This document shows positions 55,776 to 64,000 of a DNA stretch of 64,000 bases, in pieces (the stretch's first letter is position 1; the number at the start of each line of letters is the position of its first letter). The translations under genes and the position numbers were made by a program. The notes beneath the pieces were generated by a model. It worked only from the letters and a program-made list of their open reading frames with translations, was not told the DNA's origin and did not search any database. Source of the DNA: Colwellia sp. TT2012 (GTDB lineage Bacteria; Pseudomonadota; Gammaproteobacteria; Enterobacterales; Alteromonadaceae); the NCBI RefSeq assembly GCF_001440345.1, contig NZ_LJYX01000016.1, positions 148,080 to 212,079 on the forward strand, in the 5' to 3' direction.

Positions 55776-56069
55776 GTGATTACTGAAGGTGTACCTTTTG
55801 ACCAATTAGCCGTAGTTGAGTGTTTAGCTATTGGCGCTCACTCGGTTCGCCGTGGTGAAGTATCGAAAAACGATACGATAATGGTATTAGGTGCTGGCAC
55901 TATCGGTTTAGGCACTGCACAATTTGCTAAAGTTGCCGAGGCTGCTTGCCCAGAAGTACAAAGATGGGAAACCTTGATGTGGCAATTTCATCAAGCTTTA
56001 CCATGGGCCAAAGATGGCGAAAAATGGTTACCCATGGAAGAACTTTTAAAGCTTACTGAGCAGCCCTAA
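55776..56069 (+). pseudogene. Zinc-type alcohol dehydrogenase fragment joined to an unrelated tail
   Basis: 97 codons. The first half (VPFDQLAVVECLAIGAHSVR, then TIMVLGAGTIGLGTAQFAKV) is the core of a medium-chain dehydrogenase with its Rossmann GAGTIG, lacking both the catalytic N-terminus and the rest of the coenzyme domain. From about residue 54 (CPEVQRWETLMWQFHQALPW) it reads as something else. A deletion seems to have fused two genes. It may be translated but cannot be an active dehydrogenase. Confidence 0.65.
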
Positions 56070-56254
56070 TAACGGTTCATCTTAATAGCACTTGTCACGA
56101 TTTAAACGCTACTATCTCGGACAAAATGTCACTAAAAAAATCAATAGCCCATCGAAAAGGTGACATGACAGGTACTTATACTATGATTACTAAACGCATA
56201 TGCTGGGGTTTTATCGTTTACTTTTCCTAAGTACAAATTTATGAGTAACATCTT

Positions 56255-57472
56255 ATGAACAAACAACCTGAATCCTCCATACAGAAAATAGCAGTCCATC
56301 AGCTTGAACCTGGCATGTATGTTTTGTCTGTTCGTACTAAAGGTAAAACTGTCAGCGTAAAATCTGAAGGCTATGTAAGTTCTAAAGAAAGTATTCTAAA
56401 ACTGATTAAAGCAGGCATTACTCACTTAACCATAGATGCCAGCAGACAAAAACAAGTAGATAAAATCCGGCCTGAAGTTAAAGAAAAAAAAACGCAAAAC
56501 GAGTCAAAAAAATCCGGTAATGGTATTTCATTAGATCAAGAAATGGCCAAGGCAAGTAAACTGTATGATGACGCAAAAAAATTACAACATAAAATGCTGA
56601 GTAGCCTGAGCGAACACAAGACTATTAATGTAGTAGAAGCAAAGGAGTCTACCGATGCCATCGTCGACTCCATCTTTCGAAATCAAGATGCCTTAGCTTG
56701 CATGACACGACTACGTATAAAAGATGAGTATTTAGTAGAACATTCCCTCAATGTTGCCATCTTAATGACTTTATTTGCTAAACATTTAGCCTTTGACCGT
56801 GAAATTATTGAACAACTGGCACTCGGGGCATTTTTACATGATATCGGTAAGGTATTAGTCCCGCCAGAAATATTACACAAAACGGGCAAACTCACTGCCC
56901 AAGAATTTACAGTGATGAAAAGCCATGTTGACCTAGGTATGGAAGTGCTAAAGGAGAGTGCAGACTTGTCTGAACTTGTCATAGAAGTAGTGCAACAACA
57001 TCATGAACGCCTCGATGGTAAAGGCTACCCTAAACAGCTAAATGACCAACAAATCACCCAGCATGGCCGTATGATAGCTATTGTCGATAGTTATGACGCT
57101 ATGACGGCAGAGCGAGTTTATAAGGCCGGTATGCATCCAATCAAAGCCTTTAATCTTTTAATGAAAGATGCGCCAAATAGTTATGATAAGGTTCTAGTTG
57201 AACAATTTGTTAACTGCCTTGGCATCTACCCAATAGGAACATTAGTAAAACTTACCAGTGGTAAACTGGGCCTGATAAGTCGTTTAAATAAAAGTAAGCC
57301 TTTACTACCCTTTGTCCGAGTGTTTTATAACACTCGGCTTAATCAAGCCATTGCCATGAAAGAACTAGATCTTAGCCAGGCTAAGTATAAAGATCAGATT
57401 GATTGCTGTATCAAACCTGACGAATTCAATATTAATTTACTCAGTTTTTTCAAGGCGGCTTTTTATAATTAA
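56255..57472 (+). CDS. HD-GYP domain c-di-GMP phosphodiesterase-like protein
   Basis: 405 residues. The N-terminal DUF3391 (HQLEPGMYVLSVRTKGK) is followed by an HD-GYP domain at about 150-350 with HDIGKVLVPPEILHKTG, HVDLGMEVL, HHERLDGKGYP and DSYDAMTAERVYK. The metal-binding HD and the GYP motif are both intact, so c-di-GMP hydrolysis is likely. No receiver domain. Monocistronic. Confidence 0.93.
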   Translation: MNKQPESSIQKIAVHQLEPGMYVLSVRTKGKTVSVKSEGYVSSKESILKLIKAGITHLTIDASRQKQVDKIRPEVKEKKTQNESKKSGNGISLDQEMAKASKLYDDAKKLQHKMLSSLSEHKTINVVEAKESTDAIVDSIFRNQDALACMTRLRIKDEYLVEHSLNVAILMTLFAKHLAFDREIIEQLALGAFLHDIGKVLVPPEILHKTGKLTAQEFTVMKSHVDLGMEVLKESADLSELVIEVVQQHHERLDGKGYPKQLNDQQITQHGRMIAIVDSYDAMTAERVYKAGMHPIKAFNLLMKDAPNSYDKVLVEQFVNCLGIYPIGTLVKLTSGKLGLISRLNKSKPLLPFVRVFYNTRLNQAIAMKELDLSQAKYKDQIDCCIKPDEFNINLLSFFKAAFYN

Positions 57473-57832
57473 TTCAATCATAGGTTATAACATCCTGCCA
57501 TATTTTCAAAAAGATATGGCCTTAGCAATAAATGACTAAGGTTGAGTTTGCCGCCATCATTTGACTGATGGGACAAAAACACATTAGACTTGATGTTGAG
57601 ATTTGAAATTTTCGTGTGGTAACGTAAAATTAAATTAACAATTTCATGCACACTGCCTGACGAGGTAACTGAATCGTCCAAAGTTCGCCTTCGGGTTAAA
57701 TAAATATTAAATTTATCTCTCAATATATTGATAATATTCCCTTCAGAGTTAAGAACTATTTATTGCCCTGGCCAACACCTATCCGTTGAAATATAATTTT
57801 TTTGTGCATAAGCAATTATTTCCCACCGATTT
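57473..57832. other. Stretch with only a doubtful frame
   Basis: 360 bases. A minus-strand frame (57478-57723, TTG start, 81 codons) has no recognised family and a poor ribosome-binding site. I leave it uncalled. Confidence 0.4.
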
Positions 57833-58135
57833 TTATTGAGTAGAAATAACTACTTGGTGTTTTTCCATCACAGGTTTACCGGTAAAAGCTTCTCTTGGTA
57901 AAGGGTTTTGATGGGCCAGTTTAAAATCGTCGCTATTAATCCATTCTTTAAAAACGTTTTCATCCTGCCAATGAGTAAGTACTACATAGGGGGCATCGGC
58001 ACTTAGTGGTTTTAATATTTGCATGGAGACAAAGCCTGGTTGCTTATCGATTTCTCCAGCACGCTTGCGGAAACGATTTTCAAACTCATCTTGCCATTCT
58101 TCTGCTATTGGGATGCGATTTGCCACTATAAACAT
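57833..58135 (-). CDS. ABM-domain (antibiotic biosynthesis monooxygenase-like) protein
   Basis: 100 residues, dimeric alpha-beta barrel type. Pattern: FIVANRIPIAEEWQDEFENR, PGFVSMQILKPLSADAPYVV, LTHWQDENVFKEWINSDDF. Relatives include haem-degrading IsdG/HmuQ-type enzymes, and FIVANRI with EWINSDDFKLAH is close to those. Substrate not certain. Confidence 0.82.
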   Translation of the reverse strand: MFIVANRIPIAEEWQDEFENRFRKRAGEIDKQPGFVSMQILKPLSADAPYVVLTHWQDENVFKEWINSDDFKLAHQNPLPREAFTGKPVMEKHQVVISTQ

Positions 58136-58326
58136 ATTATTTCCTTTTCAAGTATCACAGGTGAATTCATACGGTCATTTTCGTATAGAGGGTTAAAAAT
58201 TCAAAGCAAAGTTGTAACGATTTTTCGTTTAACCTTAGATCAAAGCGGTAAATAGGCAAGTCATAAACAGCTAATATTCTTATATTAGCTTAAAAAATGC
58301 TTAGCGAATCAATAAAGTTTGGATAA

Positions 58327-58815
58327 CTATAAACCGACTGTTCTAATTAAAAAGTAAGAGGGCCAAATTTCTCGAACTTGAGCTTGCCAATTTGGCTCAA
58401 CGCTGCCATCAGCCGATTGTAACAGCCAATATCTAGCCCATTTTTGCACCGTTTTTCCTGACTTGCTTAACTTTAGCGGCGAAAAACGACGTTGATAACA
58501 ATTACCTTCATACTCAACAGTAGCATTACTTTTGGCTCTCTTATATAAGCTATCTAAGGCTGTAGTTATTAACTCAACCTCTGATAATGGCAATATTTTT
58601 TGTCTTTTTAAACACGCTAATATCGCTGCCCTATCAACACTGACCTGCATATAATCATCTAGATAAGGAGTATAAACCATTCCAGTTAAACCATAAATAG
58701 AGGCAAGTTCTCTATCTGCTAATGCTTTTAAAGGAATTATTTTTTTATTAATCTCATTTAATTCACTGAGTAAATGAGGCTTTTTTTGCAATTTAGACAA
58801 TGGATACTTTCCCAT
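58327..58815 (-). CDS. Hypothetical protein, partner of a 2OG-Fe(II) oxygenase
   Basis: 162 residues, no signal. Helical and basic, with a C-terminal KWARYWLLQSADGSVEPNWQ region. No family recognised. It starts 9 bases after the oxygenase gene ends, so it is very likely in the same operon. Confidence 0.7.
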   Translation of the reverse strand: MGKYPLSKLQKKPHLLSELNEINKKIIPLKALADRELASIYGLTGMVYTPYLDDYMQVSVDRAAILACLKRQKILPLSEVELITTALDSLYKRAKSNATVEYEGNCYQRRFSPLKLSKSGKTVQKWARYWLLQSADGSVEPNWQAQVREIWPSYFLIRTVGL

Positions 58816-58824
58816 AAATTAACA

Positions 58825-59508
58825 TTAACTTGGTGGGTCAATATTATTGGCAATACTGTTATTTAAGCGAAACCAGCCAGCAATAGAATATCGGTCTCGC
58901 CTAGCGGGTAATACTTCATGAGGAAACTCTTCACTTAAAAACACCACAACAGTGCCAAAAGTAGGTGTTACGCGAATATGATTGTTATCACCAACGGGAG
59001 AATCTGGTGATTTCTCATCATAAATGACTAACTCGCCGCCATCATCTGCAGACCAATTTTGATTAAGATACACCACAATAGATAACACACGGTTACCTTC
59101 ACCTTTAAAAGCGTCTTTGTGTTTCTTATAAAAATCGCCTTTAGCGTAATGAGAAAAATGACTTTCAAAAGAGAATAAACCAAGAAACAAATGGCTATTT
59201 AAATAAGCTTGTAGTGACTCAGACCATTTTATCCAAGAGCAACCCGCTTCGCTGTTGCTGGTGATCCAGCTAATTTCGTCTGTGCGAATAAAATCGTCAA
59301 TAATATGGTCTTTGCTGCGACCAATACCTGCACGTTTAAAGTCTTCATCAGGCAGTTTGCTAATATGTTGTAATAACAACTGACTTAAGTTTTCGGGCAA
59401 AGCATGAGGGTGAATACTGTACCCCTTTTCAACAATGTCATTAGCTATTAATTCAAACAGTGATTTGTCACCACCAGAATGAGTTGTTTGCGCTTGGCTC
59501 AACGACAT
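58825..59508 (-). CDS. 2OG-Fe(II) oxygenase family protein
   Basis: 227 residues. The double-stranded beta-helix is visible at about 115-220: HYAKGDFYKKHKDAF (iron His-x-Asp), SIVVYLNQNWSADDGGELVI, FPHEVLPARRDRYSIAGWFR (second His and the 2OG-binding Arg). A Fe/2OG-dependent hydroxylase of the prolyl 4-hydroxylase type; substrate unknown. Confidence 0.88.
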   Translation of the reverse strand: MSLSQAQTTHSGGDKSLFELIANDIVEKGYSIHPHALPENLSQLLLQHISKLPDEDFKRAGIGRSKDHIIDDFIRTDEISWITSNSEAGCSWIKWSESLQAYLNSHLFLGLFSFESHFSHYAKGDFYKKHKDAFKGEGNRVLSIVVYLNQNWSADDGGELVIYDEKSPDSPVGDNNHIRVTPTFGTVVVFLSEEFPHEVLPARRDRYSIAGWFRLNNSIANNIDPPS

Positions 59509-59626
59509 GCTGTCTTAGCAGGTAAAACTAACATTTAATTAATAATCTAATAAAGTGGAATATAGCTCATAATAACACTTTGCTGTCACATTAGCGTGGG
59601 ATTTTGTTATCAAAAACTGTGCGGCA

Positions 59627-60130
59627 CTAGTCTTCGTTAGATGAATAGCTGACTGCTTTATTGGCGATTGAATATGAAAATCCTTTCGATACCAAATACC
59701 GTAACGCTTTCTGTTTTAACTTTATATCGTCAATGGGTTCGTCAGAAAATTTTCTTGTTTTTAGGATTAGCGCTTTATCAAAATACTCTTCCTCGGTTGT
59801 TGCTATGGCACTAACGCACTCATTAATTGTTTGCGATGAGAACCCTTTTGCATACAGTTTCTCTTTTATTTTATTAGGGCCTATTTTTTTCTCTGAAAAA
59901 CTAAGCGTTAAACGTTCCGCAAAGCGAAGATCATCAACAATTCCTCGCTCTATTAGATAATTTAGTGCCGGTTCATTGAATTGTGTATCGGCCTTAAACA
60001 GTAAATTAGCCTTTTGCAGTAATGTTTTAGCTGAGTAAGCACCATACCGCTCGATCAGCCACTGCATATAAGATAAGACGCGTTTATAAGAAATATCTTC
60101 AGGCTCGATATTTTTCTTTTTGTTATACAT
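59627..60130 (-). CDS. recX: Regulatory protein RecX
   Basis: 167 residues of three-helix repeats. Conserved: LLQKANLLFKADTQFNEPAL, IVDDLRFAERLTLSFSEKKI, GPNKIKEKLYAKGFSSQTI. RecX limits RecA filament growth. In many gammaproteobacteria it follows recA, but recA is not nearby here, and the sequence is somewhat divergent at the C-terminus. Confidence 0.85.
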   Translation of the reverse strand: MYNKKKNIEPEDISYKRVLSYMQWLIERYGAYSAKTLLQKANLLFKADTQFNEPALNYLIERGIVDDLRFAERLTLSFSEKKIGPNKIKEKLYAKGFSSQTINECVSAIATTEEEYFDKALILKTRKFSDEPIDDIKLKQKALRYLVSKGFSYSIANKAVSYSSNED

Positions 60131-60224
60131 GGTAATGTTAATCCTATTACTCTTGCTCAGTATTGGTTCGTTCTTGAAAGTACACGAAATATTTTACTAT
60201 TAAATTCATTATTCATCTGTGCTA

Positions 60225-60536
60225 TATACCCAAGCCACCTCAAAATGCAGGATTGAGCTGGAATGAGAAACGCCTTTAGGCAAGGCATTGATTGAAGAGA
60301 ATAGTTATTCTATTATCGAAATCAATAACGATGGATAAAGCGTTTCTAAACCAGCCCTACGGGCATCTGAGCAAATCATGTTCATCTTTGCGTATGTAAT
60401 TAAGGACGCTGCATGGATGCAGCTTAATAGAGAATGCAGGAGCATATTCTCCTGAACAACCATGAATAAAATACGCGCCTTGATCATGAGTCGCTCAGGT
60501 GTCCTCAAACGAGAATATTGAAGTCGCTTGGGTATA
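60225..60536. repeat. MITE-like structured repeat, copy 3
   Basis: 312 bp, same orientation, with terminal inverted repeats as in copies 1 and 2. The central hairpin is clear here: AGAATA/TATTCT, ATTGATT/AATCAAT and AGAAACGC/GCGTTTCT are nested around 60305. A second stem is at 60408-60423. Confidence 0.92.
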
Positions 60537-60899
60537 TGTGTCAATAAAGCCTCTATTGCTGAACGGACACGTTGCATTGATCATAACTCTTCTTATTGCT
60601 CTGGTCTTGTATAAAGATAATCATCACTGGCTTTAAACAATACACATCAACTGGTTATGCTTCATCTAAAGTCAAAACTCGAAAACCCCAGCCATTGTTA
60701 ATGCCCCGCATAAAAGTGGCTCAATAAATATATATATCCATGTTACTTCAAAATGCAGGGTTCAACTGGAATTAGAAACGCCTTTAGTGACAACTTGTTT
60801 ATCTTATGACAAAAATTGTTACATTGAATATTGAAAGTTAATTAATATACTGCGGTTCTTCTTGTATGGTTCCATAACAACAAATCAGCAGACCTATAA
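60537..60899. other. Gene-free stretch between repeat copy 3 and the MATE gene
   Basis: 363 bases. Contains a truncated left end of the same repeat (separate entry) and otherwise nothing recognisable. Confidence 0.5.
60733..60786 (+). repeat. Truncated, diverged copy of the MITE-like repeat
   Basis: About 54 bases that follow the left end of the repeat (TATATCCA, ACTTCAAAATGCAGGGTT, ATTAGAAACGCCTTTA) with several changes, then stop abruptly. An old, decayed copy. Confidence 0.65.
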
Positions 60900-62312
60900 A
60901 TGACAGAAAAAGACCACACTAGCTTACTTGAAGGAAACATATCATCGATAATATGGCGTAATAGCCAGCCGATGTTTATGGCTATTCTATTGTTATTAAT
61001 GTACGAATTATTGGAATCAGGCCTGATTGCATTAAGTAGTACCGCCACCTTAACCGCCTTTGGTTTTACTGTCCCCATCACAGCAGCAATGACAGCACTT
61101 GCCGTTGGCACAAGTATTCGTTGTAACAATAAAGTGGTGAAGTCTGCTTGCCTTGAAAAAAACAACCTCAGTCAGAACATAAGCCTAACACTACTAACCT
61201 CAGCACTAACCTTGCTAATAATGACAATATTGGCATTAACTTTTTCCGAACAACTACTTTCTTTATTAGGAAACAATAACTGGCTTTCAACCGAATATAT
61301 CATTAACGGGCAACAATTAGCCGCAGAGCAATCGAGTTATATCAATAATAGATATTTTACTTGGCTTTTTTTAGGTGCTGTTTGGCAAATTAATGGTATT
61401 TTGCGAGCGTTAAATTTCACCCAGCTTGCCAGTAATATTATGGTTGCTTGGGTAGTACTTAAGGCTAGTTTGGCATTATTACTATTGCTGCCACAAAGCC
61501 CTTGGTATTACGACAGTTTAGTCGCCCTATCACTAATTCACGCTATCAGTGATATTAGCTTTACCCTTATTTCTTGTTATATATTGCATAAAAAAGTAAA
61601 ACTTAGCTGGCCTTCAGTCAAAGCATTTAAAACTCAATGTAACCAACCTAAACTAACCAGCTTTCTAGTTATTGGCCAACAGTTGATTACCCCCTTAAGT
61701 TTAGCGATATTAACGATAATTGCCGCTAGTTATAATCACACCTATGTCGCCGCATTTGCGTTAATCTTCAAACTCGAAGCCATAATTTTGTTAATCCCTA
61801 TGGCGTTAACAACATCAATGCCAGCAATAATTGGCTTTAATTACTGGACAGGTCATCATGATAGAGTAAAACAGGCATACCGATATATGTTTGCCACTGT
61901 ACTAATCGCACAGCTTGTTATTGCCCTAGTGTTAAACTACACAGTTGATTTTTGGGCAAACTCATTATGTCCACACGATAGCGTAACCATACACTTAAAA
62001 CATTATCTTACCTGGTTACCTTGGGGTTATATTGGCGCAGGCTGCGTCATTGTTTATCAATCAACATTGAACGCCAAAGATAAAGCCATCAACGCCAGTG
62101 TATTAGGGATCATACACCGTCTATTACTGCTAATACCCCTTGCCTGGTTTGGCTTCAGTGATGGTGAATATTCACTTTACCCTGCGTTAATGCTAGGGCA
62201 TTTATTTGCTGGAGTATCTGTGCTGTATTTATTTAGAAAAGCCAGCATTATCAAAATAAGGACAATTCCAATAAAAGAACAGCTTGCTACTTATAGCAAA
62301 CGGATTAATTAA
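60900..62312 (+). CDS. MATE family efflux transporter
   Basis: 470 residues with about 12 membrane segments in two halves. N-terminal LLEGNISSIIWRNSQPMFMA and mid-protein SFLVIGQQLITPLSLAILTI fit MATE/NorM-like carriers. Ion-driven export of drugs or metabolites; substrate unknown. The sequence is somewhat diverged from NorM. Confidence 0.82.
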   Translation: MTEKDHTSLLEGNISSIIWRNSQPMFMAILLLLMYELLESGLIALSSTATLTAFGFTVPITAAMTALAVGTSIRCNNKVVKSACLEKNNLSQNISLTLLTSALTLLIMTILALTFSEQLLSLLGNNNWLSTEYIINGQQLAAEQSSYINNRYFTWLFLGAVWQINGILRALNFTQLASNIMVAWVVLKASLALLLLLPQSPWYYDSLVALSLIHAISDISFTLISCYILHKKVKLSWPSVKAFKTQCNQPKLTSFLVIGQQLITPLSLAILTIIAASYNHTYVAAFALIFKLEAIILLIPMALTTSMPAIIGFNYWTGHHDRVKQAYRYMFATVLIAQLVIALVLNYTVDFWANSLCPHDSVTIHLKHYLTWLPWGYIGAGCVIVYQSTLNAKDKAINASVLGIIHRLLLLIPLAWFGFSDGEYSLYPALMLGHLFAGVSVLYLFRKASIIKIRTIPIKEQLATYSKRIN

Positions 62313-62548
62313 GTGGCCAAGTTAGCGCTGTATTAGCGAGATTGGTGGCGAACTACCTTGTGCTTACTGATTCAGTTGAATAGATCAAATGTGAATTAAG
62401 TTAATTATATTTGCTTCTGAGTAGAATGATGTTTACTGAAAGCACCTAAAGGGCAGTAAGTCCCTTAAGTTAATTCGAATGAGTGAAGTAAAGAATGAAA
62501 ATTAACTTAGCGAGATAAAACTGCTTTATCCCGCTGTTAAATGGAAAT

Positions 62549-63736
62549 CTAGCCAAAGATGGCTCGCATTAAACCAATTACGTGTTCTACATCCTTACCG
62601 GCTTTAACTTGTTTAAGAATGGTATCTCGATTGGTTTGAATATAGTCAGGTATACCCTCTTGTGCCAGTGCTTGTTCAACAACTTCCTCAGGCGTTAATT
62701 TAACACGACTTCGACGAGTTGACTTGTAGGTGCTTTTAACACTATTTAATTTTTTGTCACGAATGCGAAGGTAATTAGAGCCAAAGGCAAAGTCTTCATC
62801 GGCAAACATAAATAGGTCAACTAAAATGGCACGGACTTGCCAAAGTTTGGCTTCCCTTTCATCTTCAGGCTCTACTTGATGCCACCAGGCAAAAGTCCTA
62901 AGAGTACCAATCATATCTCGCCAATAGCTGTCAAAGTCAAAAGCATTAAACTTGGCTATCGATAACCCTTGGCAAAGAACATCTATTTTTGCATTGGTTA
63001 AGGCAATAAATTGATCTGGACGTTTCATGGCTAATAAACGGGTCGCCGGTGCTAATGGCGCCTTTTCACCTGTTTGCTTTTCAACGGTGTAACGGGTGAA
63101 TATTTGTTTGTAGGCACTGACAAATTTTTGATACTGCTTGGGTGTGACATCACCAGACTCTGGAATATGACTTAATGCTAGATCAAAGCTTTCAGGTTGC
63201 TGCGCTAATAAAGTATGAAACACTTTAGCGCCTTTGGTTGAAGCAAACCATTCGACATCAAAATTAAATTGGGTATGACAATGCTGATTAGTATGTTTAC
63301 CGGCAAAGGCAAGACGCTCTAGTTCAGTCATTTCGGTTAAACTTTTTACTTTTATCAGTTGAATATAATCAAGTAAAGCTAACCGTTCTTCCAGAGCATG
63401 TAAACTGGCTTGCTGTTCGATAAAAGCGGTAAATATAGGCCAGGGCGCAATACGGGCCATTTTAAACTGGCTCACACTTGCACCTAATACAAGTACTTGC
63501 TCTAGCTTTTTTAGAATGGGTAGTTGATGTTCTTCAAGCAGATTCATATTTATACGGTTACGACAGACATCTATTAATTCTGTACACCAACCAAGAAAAT
63601 CTTCAGGTCTATTTTCCACTTTAACAGCAATAAGGTTTAAACTTAATTCAGTAACATGCTTTAAAGCATTTTGGTACGAAGCATTTTCGGCATCACTTAG
63701 TGCCATTTTTACAGGGGAAGATAAAAACTTTCTCAT
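62549..63736 (-). CDS. Hypothetical protein, 395 aa
   Basis: No signal and no membrane segment. Mostly helical. The stretch APATRLLAMKRPDQFIAL (about 235-253) resembles a motif seen in some restriction-type and unknown DUF proteins, but I would not assign a nuclease. The C-terminus is basic (STRRSRVKLTPEEVVEQAL). It lies just beyond the rRNA operon terminators. Function unknown. Confidence 0.7.
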   Translation of the reverse strand: MRKFLSSPVKMALSDAENASYQNALKHVTELSLNLIAVKVENRPEDFLGWCTELIDVCRNRINMNLLEEHQLPILKKLEQVLVLGASVSQFKMARIAPWPIFTAFIEQQASLHALEERLALLDYIQLIKVKSLTEMTELERLAFAGKHTNQHCHTQFNFDVEWFASTKGAKVFHTLLAQQPESFDLALSHIPESGDVTPKQYQKFVSAYKQIFTRYTVEKQTGEKAPLAPATRLLAMKRPDQFIALTNAKIDVLCQGLSIAKFNAFDFDSYWRDMIGTLRTFAWWHQVEPEDEREAKLWQVRAILVDLFMFADEDFAFGSNYLRIRDKKLNSVKSTYKSTRRSRVKLTPEEVVEQALAQEGIPDYIQTNRDTILKQVKAGKDVEHVIGLMRAIFG

Positions 63737-63790
63737 TTACGAATACAACTCCAGAAATTAGATCAGCATAATTTGACGAAAATAAATAGA

Positions 63791-63816
63791 AAACCCGCAG
63801 TGTTAACTACGGGTTT
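63791..63816 (-). terminator. Second rRNA operon terminator
   Basis: AAACCCG / CGGGTTT with an inner AGT/ACT pair and loop GTTA. Tandem with the hairpin at 63829-63854. Confidence 0.75.
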
Positions 63817-63828
63817 ATATAAAGCAAA

Positions 63829-63854
63829 AAGCCCGTTACTTTCGTAACGGGCTT
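63829..63854 (-). terminator. First rRNA operon terminator
   Basis: AAGCCCGTTAC / GTAACGGGCTT with loop GAAA on the minus strand, followed by TTTTTGCTTT. 24 bases after 5S. Confidence 0.92.
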
Positions 63855-63877
63855 CTCAGTGCCTAAGCACAAATAGA

Positions 63878-63995
63878 AGTTTAGCAATGTCCTACTCTCA
63901 CATGGGAACTCCCACACTACCATCGGCGCAACTGCGTTTCACTTCTGAGTTCGGAATGGGATCAGGTGGGGCCACAGCGCTATGGTCGCTAAACA
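63878..63995 (-). rRNA. rrf: 5S ribosomal RNA
   Basis: About 118 nt on the minus strand. The 5' TGTTTAGC pairs with GCTAAACT at the 3' end. Internal conserved blocks match E. coli 5S: CCCACCTGATCCCATTCCGA, ACTCAGAAGTGAAACG, GCGCCGATGGTAGTGTGG, GAGAGTAGG. The 23S gene should lie just past 64000. Confidence 0.97.
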
Positions 63996-64000
63996 AAAAA

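Noticed and set aside
57478..57723. 81-codon minus-strand frame
   Set aside because: TTG start with a poor ribosome-binding site, no family, and Ser/Leu-rich content. Left as uncertain.

Overview
The window reads as chromosomal DNA of a psychrophilic or marine gammaproteobacterium of the Alteromonadales, most like Colwellia. This rests on low GC, on protein sequences that align well from memory with E. coli, Vibrio, Shewanella and Colwellia homologues (Tol-Pal, LeuS, RodA/PBP2, LipA/LipB, NadA), on a PEP-CTERM protein, and on conserved gene order. No search was run, so the genus is an inference.

Layout. 1-7.9 kb: the 5' part of an OsmC-YcaO fusion gene, a SulP anion transporter, an AzgA-type purine permease followed by hpt (purine salvage), and a hybrid sensor kinase destroyed by three lesions. 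8-12 kb: a PEP-CTERM protein, then a Cpx-type envelope stress locus (cpxP-like gene divergent from cpxRA, with a CpxR-box-like site between them) and tRNA-Ser. 12.4-15 kb: nadA and a tRNA-Lys(UUU) array of six identical-looking genes followed, in the direction of transcription, by three tandem truncated tRNA-Lys satellites. 15-20.5 kb: the complete Tol-Pal operon ybgC-tolQ-tolR-tolA-tolB-pal-cpoB on the minus strand. 20.6-26.7 kb: deaD with a long leader and a good promoter, a PilZ-like protein, a Lon-family protease and a YbeL-like zinc-ribbon protein.

26.9-40.6 kb is the classic plus-strand housekeeping run leuS-lptE-holA-nadD-rsfS-rlmH-mrdA-mrdB-rlpA-dacA-ybeD-lipB-lipA. It joins translation, LPS assembly, replication, NAD synthesis, ribosome silencing, cell elongation (PBP2/RodA/PBP5/RlpA) and lipoate attachment. 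40.8-43.6 kb holds a HopJ/DUF2999 pair, a YgjP-like metallopeptidase, a periplasmic binding protein and a small hypothetical. 43.6-50.7 kb is a minus-strand uptake locus: porin, tctC, tctB, tctA, and a CitA/DcuS-type sensor kinase with its CitB/DcuR-type regulator. Together these would detect, pass through the outer membrane, bind and import a carboxylate.

51-63.8 kb is more accessory. It has two convergent short genes separated by terminators, a tandem universal stress protein, DUF1294 and DUF3108-like genes, three ~313-bp copies of a structured repeat with terminal inverted repeats (plus truncated copies), a chimeric alcohol-dehydrogenase remnant, an HD-GYP protein, an ABM-domain protein, a 2OG-Fe(II) oxygenase with an unknown partner, recX, a MATE transporter and a long unknown gene. 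The window ends in the 5S rRNA (minus strand) of an rRNA operon whose 23S lies beyond position 64000.

The best candidates for under-described biology are the tRNA-Lys array with its satellites, which resembles the E. coli tyrT distal repeats in arrangement, and the folded repeat family.
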